Shown here in pieces: positions 16,560 through 24,770 of a DNA stretch of 35,321 nucleotides. The position numbers were made by a program, and so were the translations under genes. Numbering within the stretch: position 1 is the stretch's first letter; each line of letters begins with the position of its first letter. The notes under the pieces are model-generated. The model worked only from the letters and a program-made list of their open reading frames with translations. It ran no database searches and was not told where the DNA came from. Where the stretch lies: assembly GCA_964506905.1 (NCBI GenBank), contig CAZDNW010000075.1, positions 1 through 35,321 on the forward strand. Direction: 5' to 3'. Source of the stretch: JALWZX01 sp964506905 (GTDB lineage: Bacteria > Patescibacteriota > WWE3 > 2-01-FULL-39-13).

Positions 16560-17168
16560 CTAAAAATAAGGAATTAATACTATAATTGCCGATAACAATA
16601 TAATACCAATTAATCCTAACAAAATAATTAACTCTTTTTTGTAATTTTTAAATCTTAATATTAACAATATCACACCTAAAATAATTAAACCAATTTCATT
16701 TAACATGTAAGGTGAAAACACGTACTTTCTTAAACCTTCAGTTTCTTTGGCATGAAATTTTACAAGTACAAAACCTCTATTTATTAATGGCTCAAATAAA
16801 TATACTGGTGTTGCTATAAAGTCTGCAAATAAATGTACGATTGCACCTACTGTAAATGCCCAAAAAGTTCGAATCCAAAGCGTATCAATTGTTTCATTTT
16901 TATAATTCTTGAAATATTTGATAATAAAAAACCCAAATATGATTAAGAAATAAAGTAATAAGCTGTGAGTTAATAAATGCCTATGCAATTCTTTGTTGTG
17001 AAGCAAAAATGCAAACACGAAATCAAAATCTGGAAATATAGAACCAATAATAGAAGAAACAAATATAATTAATAGCCTTTTTTGTTTTGTATATAAATTA
17101 CTCTTTGTCGGTTTTATTGTAAAAATGTATCCTATTATTAAACCCAAAAACGCATGTGCAAAAATCAT
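16560..17168 (-). CDS. YdjM-like membrane-bound metal-dependent hydrolase family protein
   Basis: The 202-residue protein has five or so membrane helices and the polar signature of the YdjM/DUF457 family: an early His (H5) with a following Gly, PDFD at about 45-48, HRHLLTHS at about 63-70 and GAIVHLFADF at about 108-117. These His/Asp residues are thought to bind metal in the membrane. The cellular substrate is unknown; in enterics one member is an SOS gene, and here it lies 45 bases upstream of recA on the same strand, so read-through into recA is possible. Confidence 0.8.
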   Translation of the reverse strand: MIFAHAFLGLIIGYIFTIKPTKSNLYTKQKRLLIIFVSSIIGSIFPDFDFVFAFLLHNKELHRHLLTHSLLLYFLIIFGFFIIKYFKNYKNETIDTLWIRTFWAFTVGAIVHLFADFIATPVYLFEPLINRGFVLVKFHAKETEGLRKYVFSPYMLNEIGLIILGVILLILRFKNYKKELIILLGLIGIILLSAIIVLIPYF

Positions 17169-17295
17169 AGCTAAAATTAATACTAGACTTAAATTTTCTA
17201 TTGTTCAATAATAAGTTAGTTTTGTATTCAAATCTCAACACAAGTTAAAATATATGTTAAAGTTATATTCAGTTAAAAGTTTTGTGTTTGTGCTC

Positions 17296-17321
17296 AACTG
17301 CTTTGCATTTTAAAAGCAGTT
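17296..17321 (+). other. Stem-loop upstream of the thioredoxin gene
   Basis: AACTGCTTT and AAAGCAGTT form a 9-bp stem around an 8-base loop, ending 19 bases before the trxA ATG in the spacer shared with the divergent YdjM-like gene. It could be a leader structure or a palindromic operator. Confidence 0.45.
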
Positions 17322-17340
17322 AGCCTAAATAAAGTAAATT

Positions 17341-17610
17341 ATGTTGAAATTATTAGATTTTTACGCCGTTTGGTGTGCTCCATGTAGAATGATGGATCCA
17401 ATATTTGAAGCTGTTTTACCCGATTATGAAGGTAAAGTAGAATTAGAAAGAATTAATGTTGATGAGAATCCACAAAAAGCACAAGAGTTTGGTGTTATGA
17501 GTATTCCCACAATGGTACTTATGAAAGATGATAAAGAAGTAGATAGAAGAATTGGATTGCTACAAGAACCGATGTTAAGACAATGGTTAGATAGTCAATT
17601 AAAAGATTAG
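17341..17610 (+). CDS. trxA: Short thioredoxin-like protein with CAPC active site
   Basis: The 89-residue protein has the thioredoxin core: LDFYAVWCAPCRMMDP with the redox pair at C12 and C15, the INVDENP strand, and the cis-Pro motif SIPTMVLMKDDKEVDR. The usual first strand and helix (about 15-20 residues) are absent, so it starts at the strand before the active site. The active site is CAPC rather than CGPC, which may shift the redox potential. It lies upstream of gap, and could also serve as electron donor to the NrdJ shuttle cysteines (inference). Confidence 0.88.
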   Translation: MLKLLDFYAVWCAPCRMMDPIFEAVLPDYEGKVELERINVDENPQKAQEFGVMSIPTMVLMKDDKEVDRRIGLLQEPMLRQWLDSQLKD

Positions 17611-17685
17611 TACTTAATCGCACATTTATTTATATCTTAAAAATGTCACAAATAGTGACTTAGTTATTTATTTATTTTAATTATT

Positions 17686-18696
17686 ATGAATATAGCAATA
17701 AATGGATTCGGCAGAATAGGAAGAGCTGCCTTTAAAATCTTACTTGATAAAAAGTTTAATGATAATTTAGATATCGATATTGTAGCAATTAACGATTTAG
17801 CACCAATAGAATCATTAGCATATTTGCTTAAGCATGATACAGTTTATAGAAACTACAACCGAAATGTTGAATTTGACGCACAATCTTTAACTGTAGATGG
17901 TTATAGAATTCCACATCTTTCTGAAAAAGATCCGTCACAGTTGCCGTGGAGTGATTTAAATGTTGACTTAGTATTTGAATGCACTGGGTTTTTTACGACC
18001 TCTGAAGGGTCGAAGTTACATCTAGATGCAGGTGCAAAGAAAGTAATATTATCAGCACCGGCAAAAGATGATGGGTTTAAAACTGTTGTATTTGGGGGTG
18101 AGGTATCAACTCCAGATTCTAATCTATTGGCAAACGCATCTTGTACAACAAACTGTGTTACACCAGTAATACATGTATTAGATAAATATTTTGGTGTTGA
18201 AAAAGCATTGCTAACGACTGTACATGCTTATACTTCAACGCAAAGTTTAGTAGATGGTCCAAATAAAAAAGATGTAAGAAGAGGTAGAGCGGCCGCACAA
18301 AACATAGTTCCATCTTCAACTGGTGCTGCAAAAGCAACGGGTAAGGTATTACCACAAGTTAATGGTATATTTGATGGGGTTGCGTTAAGAGTTCCAGTGC
18401 CAACAGGGTCTATGTCAGACATTACAGCATTGTTAAAAAAGGATGTTACCGTTGAAGAGGTTAATAACGCGTTTAAAGAAGCCCAAGATACCGATTTATT
18501 TAGGGGAATTTTAAAATATTCAGAAGAACCATTGGTGTCATCGGATATAATTCAAGATTCACATTCTGCAATTGTTGATTCAATGATGACCAGAGTTGTT
18601 GGTGGTAATTTAGTCAAGGTTATGGCTTGGTACGATAATGAATGGGGATATTCTAACAGGTTAGTTGAAATGGGTTTGCTTGCTGTCCAAAGTTAA
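17686..18696 (+). CDS. gap: Glyceraldehyde-3-phosphate dehydrogenase
   Basis: The enzyme oxidises glyceraldehyde-3-phosphate to 1,3-bisphosphoglycerate with NAD(P)+. The 336-residue protein has the Rossmann motif GFGRIG at 7-12, NDL after the second strand (typical of NAD use), the catalytic C153 in ASCTTNC, the catalytic His in TTVHAYT at about 180, the phosphate-binding SSTGAAKA, and the C-terminal WYDNEWGYSNR. It is followed after 16 bases by a ferredoxin and a mini-AOR-like gene, then tpiA, forming a triose-phosphate cluster. Confidence 0.98.
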   Translation: MNIAINGFGRIGRAAFKILLDKKFNDNLDIDIVAINDLAPIESLAYLLKHDTVYRNYNRNVEFDAQSLTVDGYRIPHLSEKDPSQLPWSDLNVDLVFECTGFFTTSEGSKLHLDAGAKKVILSAPAKDDGFKTVVFGGEVSTPDSNLLANASCTTNCVTPVIHVLDKYFGVEKALLTTVHAYTSTQSLVDGPNKKDVRRGRAAAQNIVPSSTGAAKATGKVLPQVNGIFDGVALRVPVPTGSMSDITALLKKDVTVEEVNNAFKEAQDTDLFRGILKYSEEPLVSSDIIQDSHSAIVDSMMTRVVGGNLVKVMAWYDNEWGYSNRLVEMGLLAVQS

Positions 18697-18712
18697 ACTT
18701 TAACAAGCTAAA

Positions 18713-18958
18713 ATGAAAGATAAGAAATTACTTGTAGCTAATAGAGAGCAAAAATGTATTGGTTGTAAACTTTGTATGTTAGCAGCTTCTAGATATGAAT
18801 ACAGAAAACTTGGTATAAAAGATTCTCCAATTAAAATTAAAGGACGCCCAGGTGCGTATAAGATTCAAATAGACTATGGTAAAGATATTAAAAACATTGA
18901 TAAAATAATCGCTTCTTGCCCACAAAATTGTTTCGATATAATTAACGAACCTAAATAA
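18713..18958 (+). CDS. Single-cluster ferredoxin-like iron-sulfur protein
   Basis: The 81-residue protein carries C15-x2-C18-x2-C21 and, near the C-terminus, C69-P with an additional C73. This is enough for one [4Fe-4S] cluster, with a basic middle section (KIKGRPGAYK) in place of a second cluster. It is co-oriented with gap (16-base gap) and overlaps the next gene as TAATG. Its obvious partner is the AOR-like protein directly downstream, since AOR-family enzymes pass electrons to ferredoxins. That pairing is inferred from position. Confidence 0.82.
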   Translation: MKDKKLLVANREQKCIGCKLCMLAASRYEYRKLGIKDSPIKIKGRPGAYKIQIDYGKDIKNIDKIIASCPQNCFDIINEPK

Positions 18959-19824
18959 TGCGAGTTAAAAAGAATTATAAAAATATACTTTATGTACATA
19001 TAGATTCATTAGAATATGAGTTTAAAGTTCAAGAAGACTTACGGGAATTTATAGGTGGTACACCCGTTTCGTATAAATTAATGAATGATTATTTAGACCA
19101 AAAACCAGTTATAATATCTACTGGCCCACTGGCTGGTTATTTCCCTTATGTTTCTAAAGCAAATTTGTTGTATTTAAGTGGTACAACACTTGTAGAAAAA
19201 TACGGTGGGGGAACTATAGCTGCCAATTTAAATATGTCCTCAATTGACGCTATTGTGATACTTGGTACAACGGATAAGAATATACACATATCAATTTATG
19301 AAAATGAAATAACTTTTTTAGAAGAAAAATTTGAAGAATTTTCTACTAGAATTGCCGACTTGGTAATAAAAAAAGACAGTGCAGAATCGCAAAATTACTT
19401 CACATTTGGAAATATATCTGAGTTCCCAATACCAATAAATGGTAATATTAGTATTTCAGTAGAAAGCACAGTTTCATATGATTTAAAAGACTTTTTTGAT
19501 TATGAAAAGGCTTATAAAACTGCTATAGATATGTATGAAAAATTAAAAGTTGAACCGGCTAATAATCCATCTTGTGTTGGGTGTCCGATGGGATGCGAAA
19601 AGTCATCAGAAGGAGAAGATGGTGAAAATGTTGCAGTATTACCAAGATGTTTAATTGCTTGTGCTTATGCGGAGGATATTTATAAGAAAATACCCTTTGT
19701 CTATTCGTGTTTAACAAGCGTTGGTTATGAATATAAACATGATGACTTAGAAGAAATTTCAGATAAATTTGGTAACATAAAAAAGATACTTAATCAAAAC
19801 ATTGCAAAAATCGAGTATACTTAG
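18958..19824 (+). CDS. Half-length AOR-family (aldehyde:ferredoxin oxidoreductase-like) protein
   Basis: Residues about 12-130 follow the N-terminal, tungstopterin-binding domain of the AOR family: DLREFIGGTPVSYKLM, then STGPLAGYFP, a KYGGGTIAANLN stretch and IDAIVILGTTDKNIHISIY. Residues 206-213 read CVGCPMGC, the C-x2-C-x3-C arrangement that holds the [4Fe-4S] cluster in AOR; C231, C235 or C251 could supply the fourth ligand. At 288 aa it is less than half the family length of about 600. I see no counterpart to the conserved pterin-binding stretch rich in Gly and ending GSKN, nor the catalytic C-terminal domains. It starts inside the ferredoxin stop codon and lies between gap and tpiA. Possibly a degenerate or repurposed AOR; activity cannot be assumed. 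Confidence 0.72.
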   Translation: MRVKKNYKNILYVHIDSLEYEFKVQEDLREFIGGTPVSYKLMNDYLDQKPVIISTGPLAGYFPYVSKANLLYLSGTTLVEKYGGGTIAANLNMSSIDAIVILGTTDKNIHISIYENEITFLEEKFEEFSTRIADLVIKKDSAESQNYFTFGNISEFPIPINGNISISVESTVSYDLKDFFDYEKAYKTAIDMYEKLKVEPANNPSCVGCPMGCEKSSEGEDGENVAVLPRCLIACAYAEDIYKKIPFVYSCLTSVGYEYKHDDLEEISDKFGNIKKILNQNIAKIEYT

Positions 19825-19884
19825 TAGTAATTATTGTCTATCAAAATATAGCATTGTTGCTTTAATTTTGTACTTATAAAACAT

Positions 19885-20583
19885 ATGTATATTGTAGCCA
19901 ATTTTAAACAAAACAAAACATTACAAGAATATGAAGCTTGGTTGAATGAGTTTATTCAAAATGTAGATTGGGATAAAACGAATCAAGATTTACAAATTGT
20001 ACTTGCTCCAAGTTTCCCGTTTTTAATTCCAATCGCTCAACAGCTAGAAGGTTTTTATGAAGCCAATCAAAAGATAAGGGTCTTCTTAGGTTCGCAAACA
20101 GTATCTAAATACGAAAATGGGGCTCATACAGGTGAAGTCGGATCGTTTCAGATTACAGATTTTGTAGATTATGCAATAATAGGCCACTCTGAACGAAGGC
20201 TAGAAGGCGAAACCCCGGAAGATGTTAATCAAAAGATACAAAGATGTTTAATAGATGATTTAACGCCAATTGTTTGTATTAGTAAAAAAGAAGAATATGA
20301 TGCTATATCTGTTGAATTAAAAAATAAGATATTAATTGCATATGAACCAATAGATGCAATCAGCACAAGTGGAGTAGGTAAGCCGGCTGACCCAGAGTCT
20401 GTTGAAAAAATGGCTGGGGTATTAGGCATACCTGCAGTTATATATGGAGGAAGTATAAATTCGTCAAACATTGAAAACTACCTGTTAAAGAACTATATTG
20501 TAGGTTTTCTTGTAGGTAACGCTAGTTTAGATCCTATTGAATTTACCAAACTCATCAGTATAATAAATAAAGTTTATGAATAA
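19885..20583 (+). CDS. tpiA: Triosephosphate isomerase, short form
   Basis: The enzyme interconverts dihydroxyacetone phosphate and glyceraldehyde-3-phosphate. The 232-residue protein keeps the catalytic K8 (ANFKQN), H101 (IIGHSERR) and E154 (AYEPI), and the phosphate-binding YGGSI. Differences from the norm are EPIDAISTSGVG in loop 6 in place of EPVWAIGTG, and VGNASLD in place of VGGASL. It is about 20 residues shorter than most bacterial enzymes. TATAAA lies four bases before the ATG. The last eight bases overlap the LCP gene. It lies downstream of gap, ferredoxin and AOR-like genes. Confidence 0.94.
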   Translation: MYIVANFKQNKTLQEYEAWLNEFIQNVDWDKTNQDLQIVLAPSFPFLIPIAQQLEGFYEANQKIRVFLGSQTVSKYENGAHTGEVGSFQITDFVDYAIIGHSERRLEGETPEDVNQKIQRCLIDDLTPIVCISKKEEYDAISVELKNKILIAYEPIDAISTSGVGKPADPESVEKMAGVLGIPAVIYGGSINSSNIENYLLKNYIVGFLVGNASLDPIEFTKLISIINKVYE

Positions 20584-21802
20584 AATACTAAAGTACAGTG
20601 TATTTTTAACAATAACTGTTTTAGTTATTGTTGGAATTATAATAAGAAATCGAAAACCCAATATAATCTCTGATGCTTTAAAGCCAGTGGCAGTGGTTTC
20701 AAAAGTCACATCTAAAAAAGAGCTAAAAAATACTGATGGACGAACAAATATACTTTTACTTGGGGTTGATGGAAGAGCTCCCGGACATTCTCATGCGGGA
20801 TCTAAATTAACAGATACAATTTTATTAGTTTCAATTGATAAAAAAGGTGAAAGACCCGTTTTTGTATCTATTCCAAGAGATTTATGGATAACCCAATACA
20901 AAACTAAAATAAACAGCATTTATCAACTTTGTTATAATGAGCAAGTTCGTGAAAATGGAAGAAAAGTTTGTGAAGAAACGCCAGAAACATGTGTAGATCC
21001 GTGTATCAAACGGGTTGAAGAAACCGTTGAACATGTTACAGGTGTCCCAATTCATTATTATACAATAGTTGGTTTTGACGCATTTAAAGAAGCAATTGAT
21101 ACTGTCGGTGGTATAGATGTTAATATAGAAGAAGCTTTTGACGATTATCAATATCCAATAGAGGGAAAAGAAAATGCATATCCTGAAAGTGAAAGGTATA
21201 AACATATACATTTTGATGCTGGAATTCAGCATCTAGACAGTGAACAAGCTTTAGAGTATGCAAGATCCAGGCATTCTACAAATCAAAAACAAGCTGGTGA
21301 TTTTGCCAGAGCTAGAAGACAACAACAAGTTATCTTAGCATTAAAGGATAAATTATTATCAACAAATGTATTATTTAATCCAACTAAGATTAAGGAATTA
21401 TACGAATCGTATAAAAACAATGTTAAGACGGATATAACGCTAGGTGATGCTATGGCATTTTATGATACGGTTAAAGAATTGATGAATGATAAATCAAATG
21501 CATCTAATGGTTTGCTAACTGATAATGTTGTAAAAATAGTATTGTCTAGTGAAGAGCAAAAGCCAGAAAAACCTGGCTCAGGGCTATTGATAGTTCCAGA
21601 AAAAGGAAAATATACAACCCAGTGGATAGTTGTTCCTAAAGATGAAACGTTTGACGAAATTCATGGTTATATTCAAAGAATGATGTTTGAGTCACCTGAA
21701 CCTGAAGCTAACAATAATACAGAAATAAAACCGGATAGTAACGCTGAACAAAACACACAAGAAGAAAGCATCCAAGATTCTGACACTAGCGAAAACGAAT
21801 AA
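20576..21802 (+). CDS. LytR-CpsA-Psr (LCP) family cell-envelope protein
   Basis: LCP proteins transfer lipid-linked glycopolymers to the cell wall. The 408-residue protein has an N-terminal membrane helix (about 5-22) and an external LCP domain with the family motifs: TNILLLGVDGR, KLTDTILLVSID, VFVSIPRDLWI, the VGFDAFKEAIDTVGGIDV block, and ALEYARSRH followed by DFARARRQQQVI. A loop with four cysteines (about residues 120-145) may be disulfide linked. The C-terminal 45 residues are acidic and Asn/Gln/Glu-rich. The start overlaps tpiA by eight bases, so expression is coupled to the glycolytic block. Confidence 0.94.
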   Translation: MNKILKYSVFLTITVLVIVGIIIRNRKPNIISDALKPVAVVSKVTSKKELKNTDGRTNILLLGVDGRAPGHSHAGSKLTDTILLVSIDKKGERPVFVSIPRDLWITQYKTKINSIYQLCYNEQVRENGRKVCEETPETCVDPCIKRVEETVEHVTGVPIHYYTIVGFDAFKEAIDTVGGIDVNIEEAFDDYQYPIEGKENAYPESERYKHIHFDAGIQHLDSEQALEYARSRHSTNQKQAGDFARARRQQQVILALKDKLLSTNVLFNPTKIKELYESYKNNVKTDITLGDAMAFYDTVKELMNDKSNASNGLLTDNVVKIVLSSEEQKPEKPGSGLLIVPEKGKYTTQWIVVPKDETFDEIHGYIQRMMFESPEPEANNNTEIKPDSNAEQNTQEESIQDSDTSENE

Positions 21803-21845
21803 TAATTAATAGAATTATCATACAAACACTTAATTATATAATCAA

Positions 21846-22565
21846 ATGATAACTTTAATATCAGGTGATAACATAGATCAGGTAACTAATTTTCTTAAAA
21901 AAAAGAAAATAGACGCTCGTAAAAATTCTTTTTCTATATTTGAATTTACTTGCCCAATTAATGATAAAGCAGAACTAATAGATATTTTATATTCGCAGGA
22001 TATATTTGGTTCACAATCTAAACTTATCATCTTGCATGCGAATAATATAGCAAATATAATTTTATCCGATGATATATTAGAATTTTTATCAAAAGATAAA
22101 GCAACGGAATTGATATTAAACATAAATTCATCTGAAAATTCGTACAACAAATTTCAATTTAGAAATCTAAAGAAATATAAAAATTTAATGAAAATATCAA
22201 CAGTGCGAACCTTTGATTTGCCCAAAAATTATGTGCATTTTAATATTTCCGATGCGATTTTCATTGATAGAGACAAGCAAAAAGCATTAACATTATTAGA
22301 TTCAATTGAGGATATAGATAAAGAAATATTTGCAATTATATCAACCTTGCATAATACAATAAGGGGTTATATATCAATGAAATACAATAATAAGACCTAT
22401 AATGCACTACATCCGTTTGTTAAGAAAAAACTTAAAAACATAAAAATGACTAAAAAAGAAGTAGATAATATATACGAATCGCTTTACAAATTGGACAAAG
22501 GTATAAAGTATAATAAACAAGATACAAGGTCACAAATTCAAGATTTTGTGATAAACTTATATTAG
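21846..22565 (+). CDS. holA: DNA polymerase III delta subunit-like protein (HolA)
   Basis: The delta subunit opens the sliding clamp in the clamp-loader complex. The 239-residue protein shows, in order, ITLISGDN at the N-terminus, QDIFGSQSKLIILHA at about 50-65, FNISDAIFIDRDKQKALTLLD in the middle, an IISTLHNTIRGY helix and a C-terminal HPFVKKK...LYKLDKGIKYNKQDTR stretch. The order and spacing match HolA, though it is about 100 residues shorter than usual and diverged, with no clear ATP site (normal for delta). TATAAT lies close to the ATG. The assignment is by pattern only. Confidence 0.72.
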   Translation: MITLISGDNIDQVTNFLKKKKIDARKNSFSIFEFTCPINDKAELIDILYSQDIFGSQSKLIILHANNIANIILSDDILEFLSKDKATELILNINSSENSYNKFQFRNLKKYKNLMKISTVRTFDLPKNYVHFNISDAIFIDRDKQKALTLLDSIEDIDKEIFAIISTLHNTIRGYISMKYNNKTYNALHPFVKKKLKNIKMTKKEVDNIYESLYKLDKGIKYNKQDTRSQIQDFVINLY

Positions 22566-22568
22566 TAT

Positions 22569-22604
22569 CAACGGACAGGGTGGCCCACATGGGTTAAACC
22601 GTTG
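22569..22604 (+). other. Imperfect hairpin overlapping the sortase start
   Basis: CAACGG (22569-22574) pairs with CCGTTG (22599-22604), enclosing a GC-rich centre where CCC and GGG can pair around ACAT. The 3' arm contains the proposed TTG start codon. The element is markedly more GC-rich than its surroundings. Confidence 0.4.
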
Positions 22605-23519
22605 TTCAAGCCATATAAATATACAAGAGAAGAGCCTGTCCATAACTATTTCGATATAGATATTGTAATTGATACTTACACAGCCAAGATTGGTGAAAAT
22701 AAACCAACATTACAATCACCGCAAAACACTTTAAATAATAATAATATTTCAAAAAACTCTAAAAAAAATTCAAAACGATTTAAAATTTTAGTTTCGTTAA
22801 TTTTAATAATCAGCGGTTTAACAATTCTAATTAATAAAGTTGTATTGCCGGTTGCAAGTACTTATGCGTCGTCAGAAGAATATATGCCTGTTATTAGTCC
22901 CATACCAGATGATTTTGATGTCAAAAATATAGCTAATCAAAAGTCAGGTTCTGACAGTTTTTCGTTTTCAGAATTATCAAAGAAAAGGCAAAATGATATC
23001 GACTACATAAGCGTAGACGGTATCAAGTACCCAAAAATTTTAGAAGACAGAGTTGAAAAAAGACATGACGTTCCTGATAAATTCTATATTACAATTCCTA
23101 AATTAAATATTGTTGATGCTGTTATAGAAACAAACTCCACCAATTTAGATCCCAGAGAAGCACTTGGGCATTACAATGGTAGTTGTTTACCAGATGAAGC
23201 GTGTAATACATTCATTTTTGGGCATTCAACATTTAAGAGTACACCAAATAAATATAAAGACGGCAATTATACAGCAATATTTTCAAGACTAGACGAATTA
23301 GAATATGGTGATGAGTTTTTTATTAATTACAAAGGAAAAACATACAGGTATATTGTTGAACTTACCAAGATAGATGAACCTGAAAATGTTAATCCGCTAG
23401 AAGAGCCTTTGCCAAAAAGTTTAGGCAAATACGATAATACAGTTGAGTTATTTACGTGCACACCACCAGGCACTACGAAATATAGATTGTCTGTGGTTGG
23501 TAAATATGTAAAAGATTAA
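22602..23519 (+). CDS. Sortase family transpeptidase
   Basis: Sortases cut a C-terminal sorting motif and attach the protein covalently to the envelope. The 305-residue protein has a polar cytoplasmic N-terminus, one membrane helix at about 61-80, a linker, and a sortase barrel with H208 (FIFGHST), C286 (LFTCTPPG) and R295 (YRLSV). No ATG, GTG or other TTG lies before the membrane helix, so TTG 22602 is the only standard start; the frame is open back to the holA stop at 22563-22565. Two nearby proteins end in VPETG-helix-basic tail and are its probable substrates. The stop overlaps the next ATG (TAATG). Confidence 0.92.
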   Translation: MFKPYKYTREEPVHNYFDIDIVIDTYTAKIGENKPTLQSPQNTLNNNNISKNSKKNSKRFKILVSLILIISGLTILINKVVLPVASTYASSEEYMPVISPIPDDFDVKNIANQKSGSDSFSFSELSKKRQNDIDYISVDGIKYPKILEDRVEKRHDVPDKFYITIPKLNIVDAVIETNSTNLDPREALGHYNGSCLPDEACNTFIFGHSTFKSTPNKYKDGNYTAIFSRLDELEYGDEFFINYKGKTYRYIVELTKIDEPENVNPLEEPLPKSLGKYDNTVELFTCTPPGTTKYRLSVVGKYVKD

Positions 23520-24769
23520 TGGATAGAACATATAAAAGATATTTGCCATATTTAATTTTTATTACAACGATATTGGTTGGTACTGTAACAATTGTTATTG
23601 CAACTCAAATGGATAAGATAAAAGAGAATGAAAAAAATGATAAAGAAGCGAATGAGCAGGTTTCACAGGATTTTGCAGAAGGGGTTTTTTATTCCAATAC
23701 CGATAAGATTACCTGCGAGGGTGAGATAAACGGAAATACATATACTTTAACACTGGTTGGTTCTGTTACAGAAGACCCTGAAACGCCAAATATATTACAT
23801 CCAGGTGATAATACATATAATTATGATACCTATACAACTAAATATGACATAAAGATTGCTAAGTTCCAAAAAAACGGTGAAAATGTATATTCCGCAGATT
23901 GTGTTGATTCTGATGGAAATATATTAACAGTTGATGGGGAACAGATTGGCGTGGGTAAATCTTGTGAGACTTTGTTAGAAGAAGGTGTTGAAATTCCACA
24001 AGATGCAAAAACAAGAAACAATGGAGTAGAACTTTTATGGAGTGACTATAGAAACTTTTGCGATGGATCATCGAATTTGCAAGATAACAATCAGTATTAT
24101 ACAGGGCAAAAATGTGCAAATTCAGAGTATAGTTTTTGTTGTCAAAACACTAATACGCCTAATTATAAGCAAGATCACGAAAAGCAATTTTTGGAATTAA
24201 ATAATGATTCTACAATTTCTGGAGAAATTTCAACTAATTTTGGGCATAATGATGCTGTTAACAATGCTTGCGGAACAATTCAGCACAATGTTGTAATAGA
24301 TGCATTTAAACCGAGTGATCAAGAGGAATTTATTCAATGTTCAAATGATTCGAATCAATCAGTATTAATAACTAGGTCTTCTCAAAGTGGTTATGCATGT
24401 TCTGTTGATGAAAAATTATTGCCTGTTTGTACCACATTAAATTATTCACCTGAGTCAGATAATAAAAATGAAGATGGAACTTATCCAACGAGTAGTGAGT
24501 GGACATTTATTTGTGATGGAGAGCCACAAGCAGAAAACGCACAAATTACCGGTTATGAATTTGTCTTTGTTGACAATGAATCTGGTGAAATAGTTGATAC
24601 TGTCCAGTGCGTTGATAATAATGAAAAACCTACTAGCGAACAAGCTAGAAGTTGTTTATATCAAGATAGTTCTGCAACACTTGTTGGATATAAGTTTCCT
24701 AAAGAAGGAAAATTTGTAGCAAAATGCAAAGTTAGAGATAGTAATGGAGCATGGAGTTTAATAGATTAA
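23519..24769 (+). CDS. Membrane-anchored, cysteine-rich extracellular protein
   Basis: The 416-residue protein has an N-terminal membrane helix (about 9-29) with a short cytoplasmic basic stretch, then an external region with some 20 cysteines spaced through strand-rich, Asn/Asp/Gln-rich sequence. The last 90 residues (ITGYEFVFVDNESGEIVDT..., ending GKFVAKCKVRDSNGAWS) read like an Ig/PKD-type domain. No sorting motif is present at the C-terminus. It sits between sortase (one-base overlap) and the PKD/VPETG protein (one-base gap), so it is part of the same surface operon. I do not recognise a specific family. Confidence 0.72.
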   Translation: MDRTYKRYLPYLIFITTILVGTVTIVIATQMDKIKENEKNDKEANEQVSQDFAEGVFYSNTDKITCEGEINGNTYTLTLVGSVTEDPETPNILHPGDNTYNYDTYTTKYDIKIAKFQKNGENVYSADCVDSDGNILTVDGEQIGVGKSCETLLEEGVEIPQDAKTRNNGVELLWSDYRNFCDGSSNLQDNNQYYTGQKCANSEYSFCCQNTNTPNYKQDHEKQFLELNNDSTISGEISTNFGHNDAVNNACGTIQHNVVIDAFKPSDQEEFIQCSNDSNQSVLITRSSQSGYACSVDEKLLPVCTTLNYSPESDNKNEDGTYPTSSEWTFICDGEPQAENAQITGYEFVFVDNESGEIVDTVQCVDNNEKPTSEQARSCLYQDSSATLVGYKFPKEGKFVAKCKVRDSNGAWSLID

Positions 24770-24770
24770 T

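Noticed and set aside
17645..17659. Terminator between trxA and gap (GTCAC-AAATA-GTGAC)
   Set aside because: The stem is only five base pairs and no T run follows directly; it is too weak to call.
22563..23519. HolA-sortase fusion by recoding of TAG
   Set aside because: The proteins have unrelated functions, a TTG start exists, and other genes in the window end normally at TAG.
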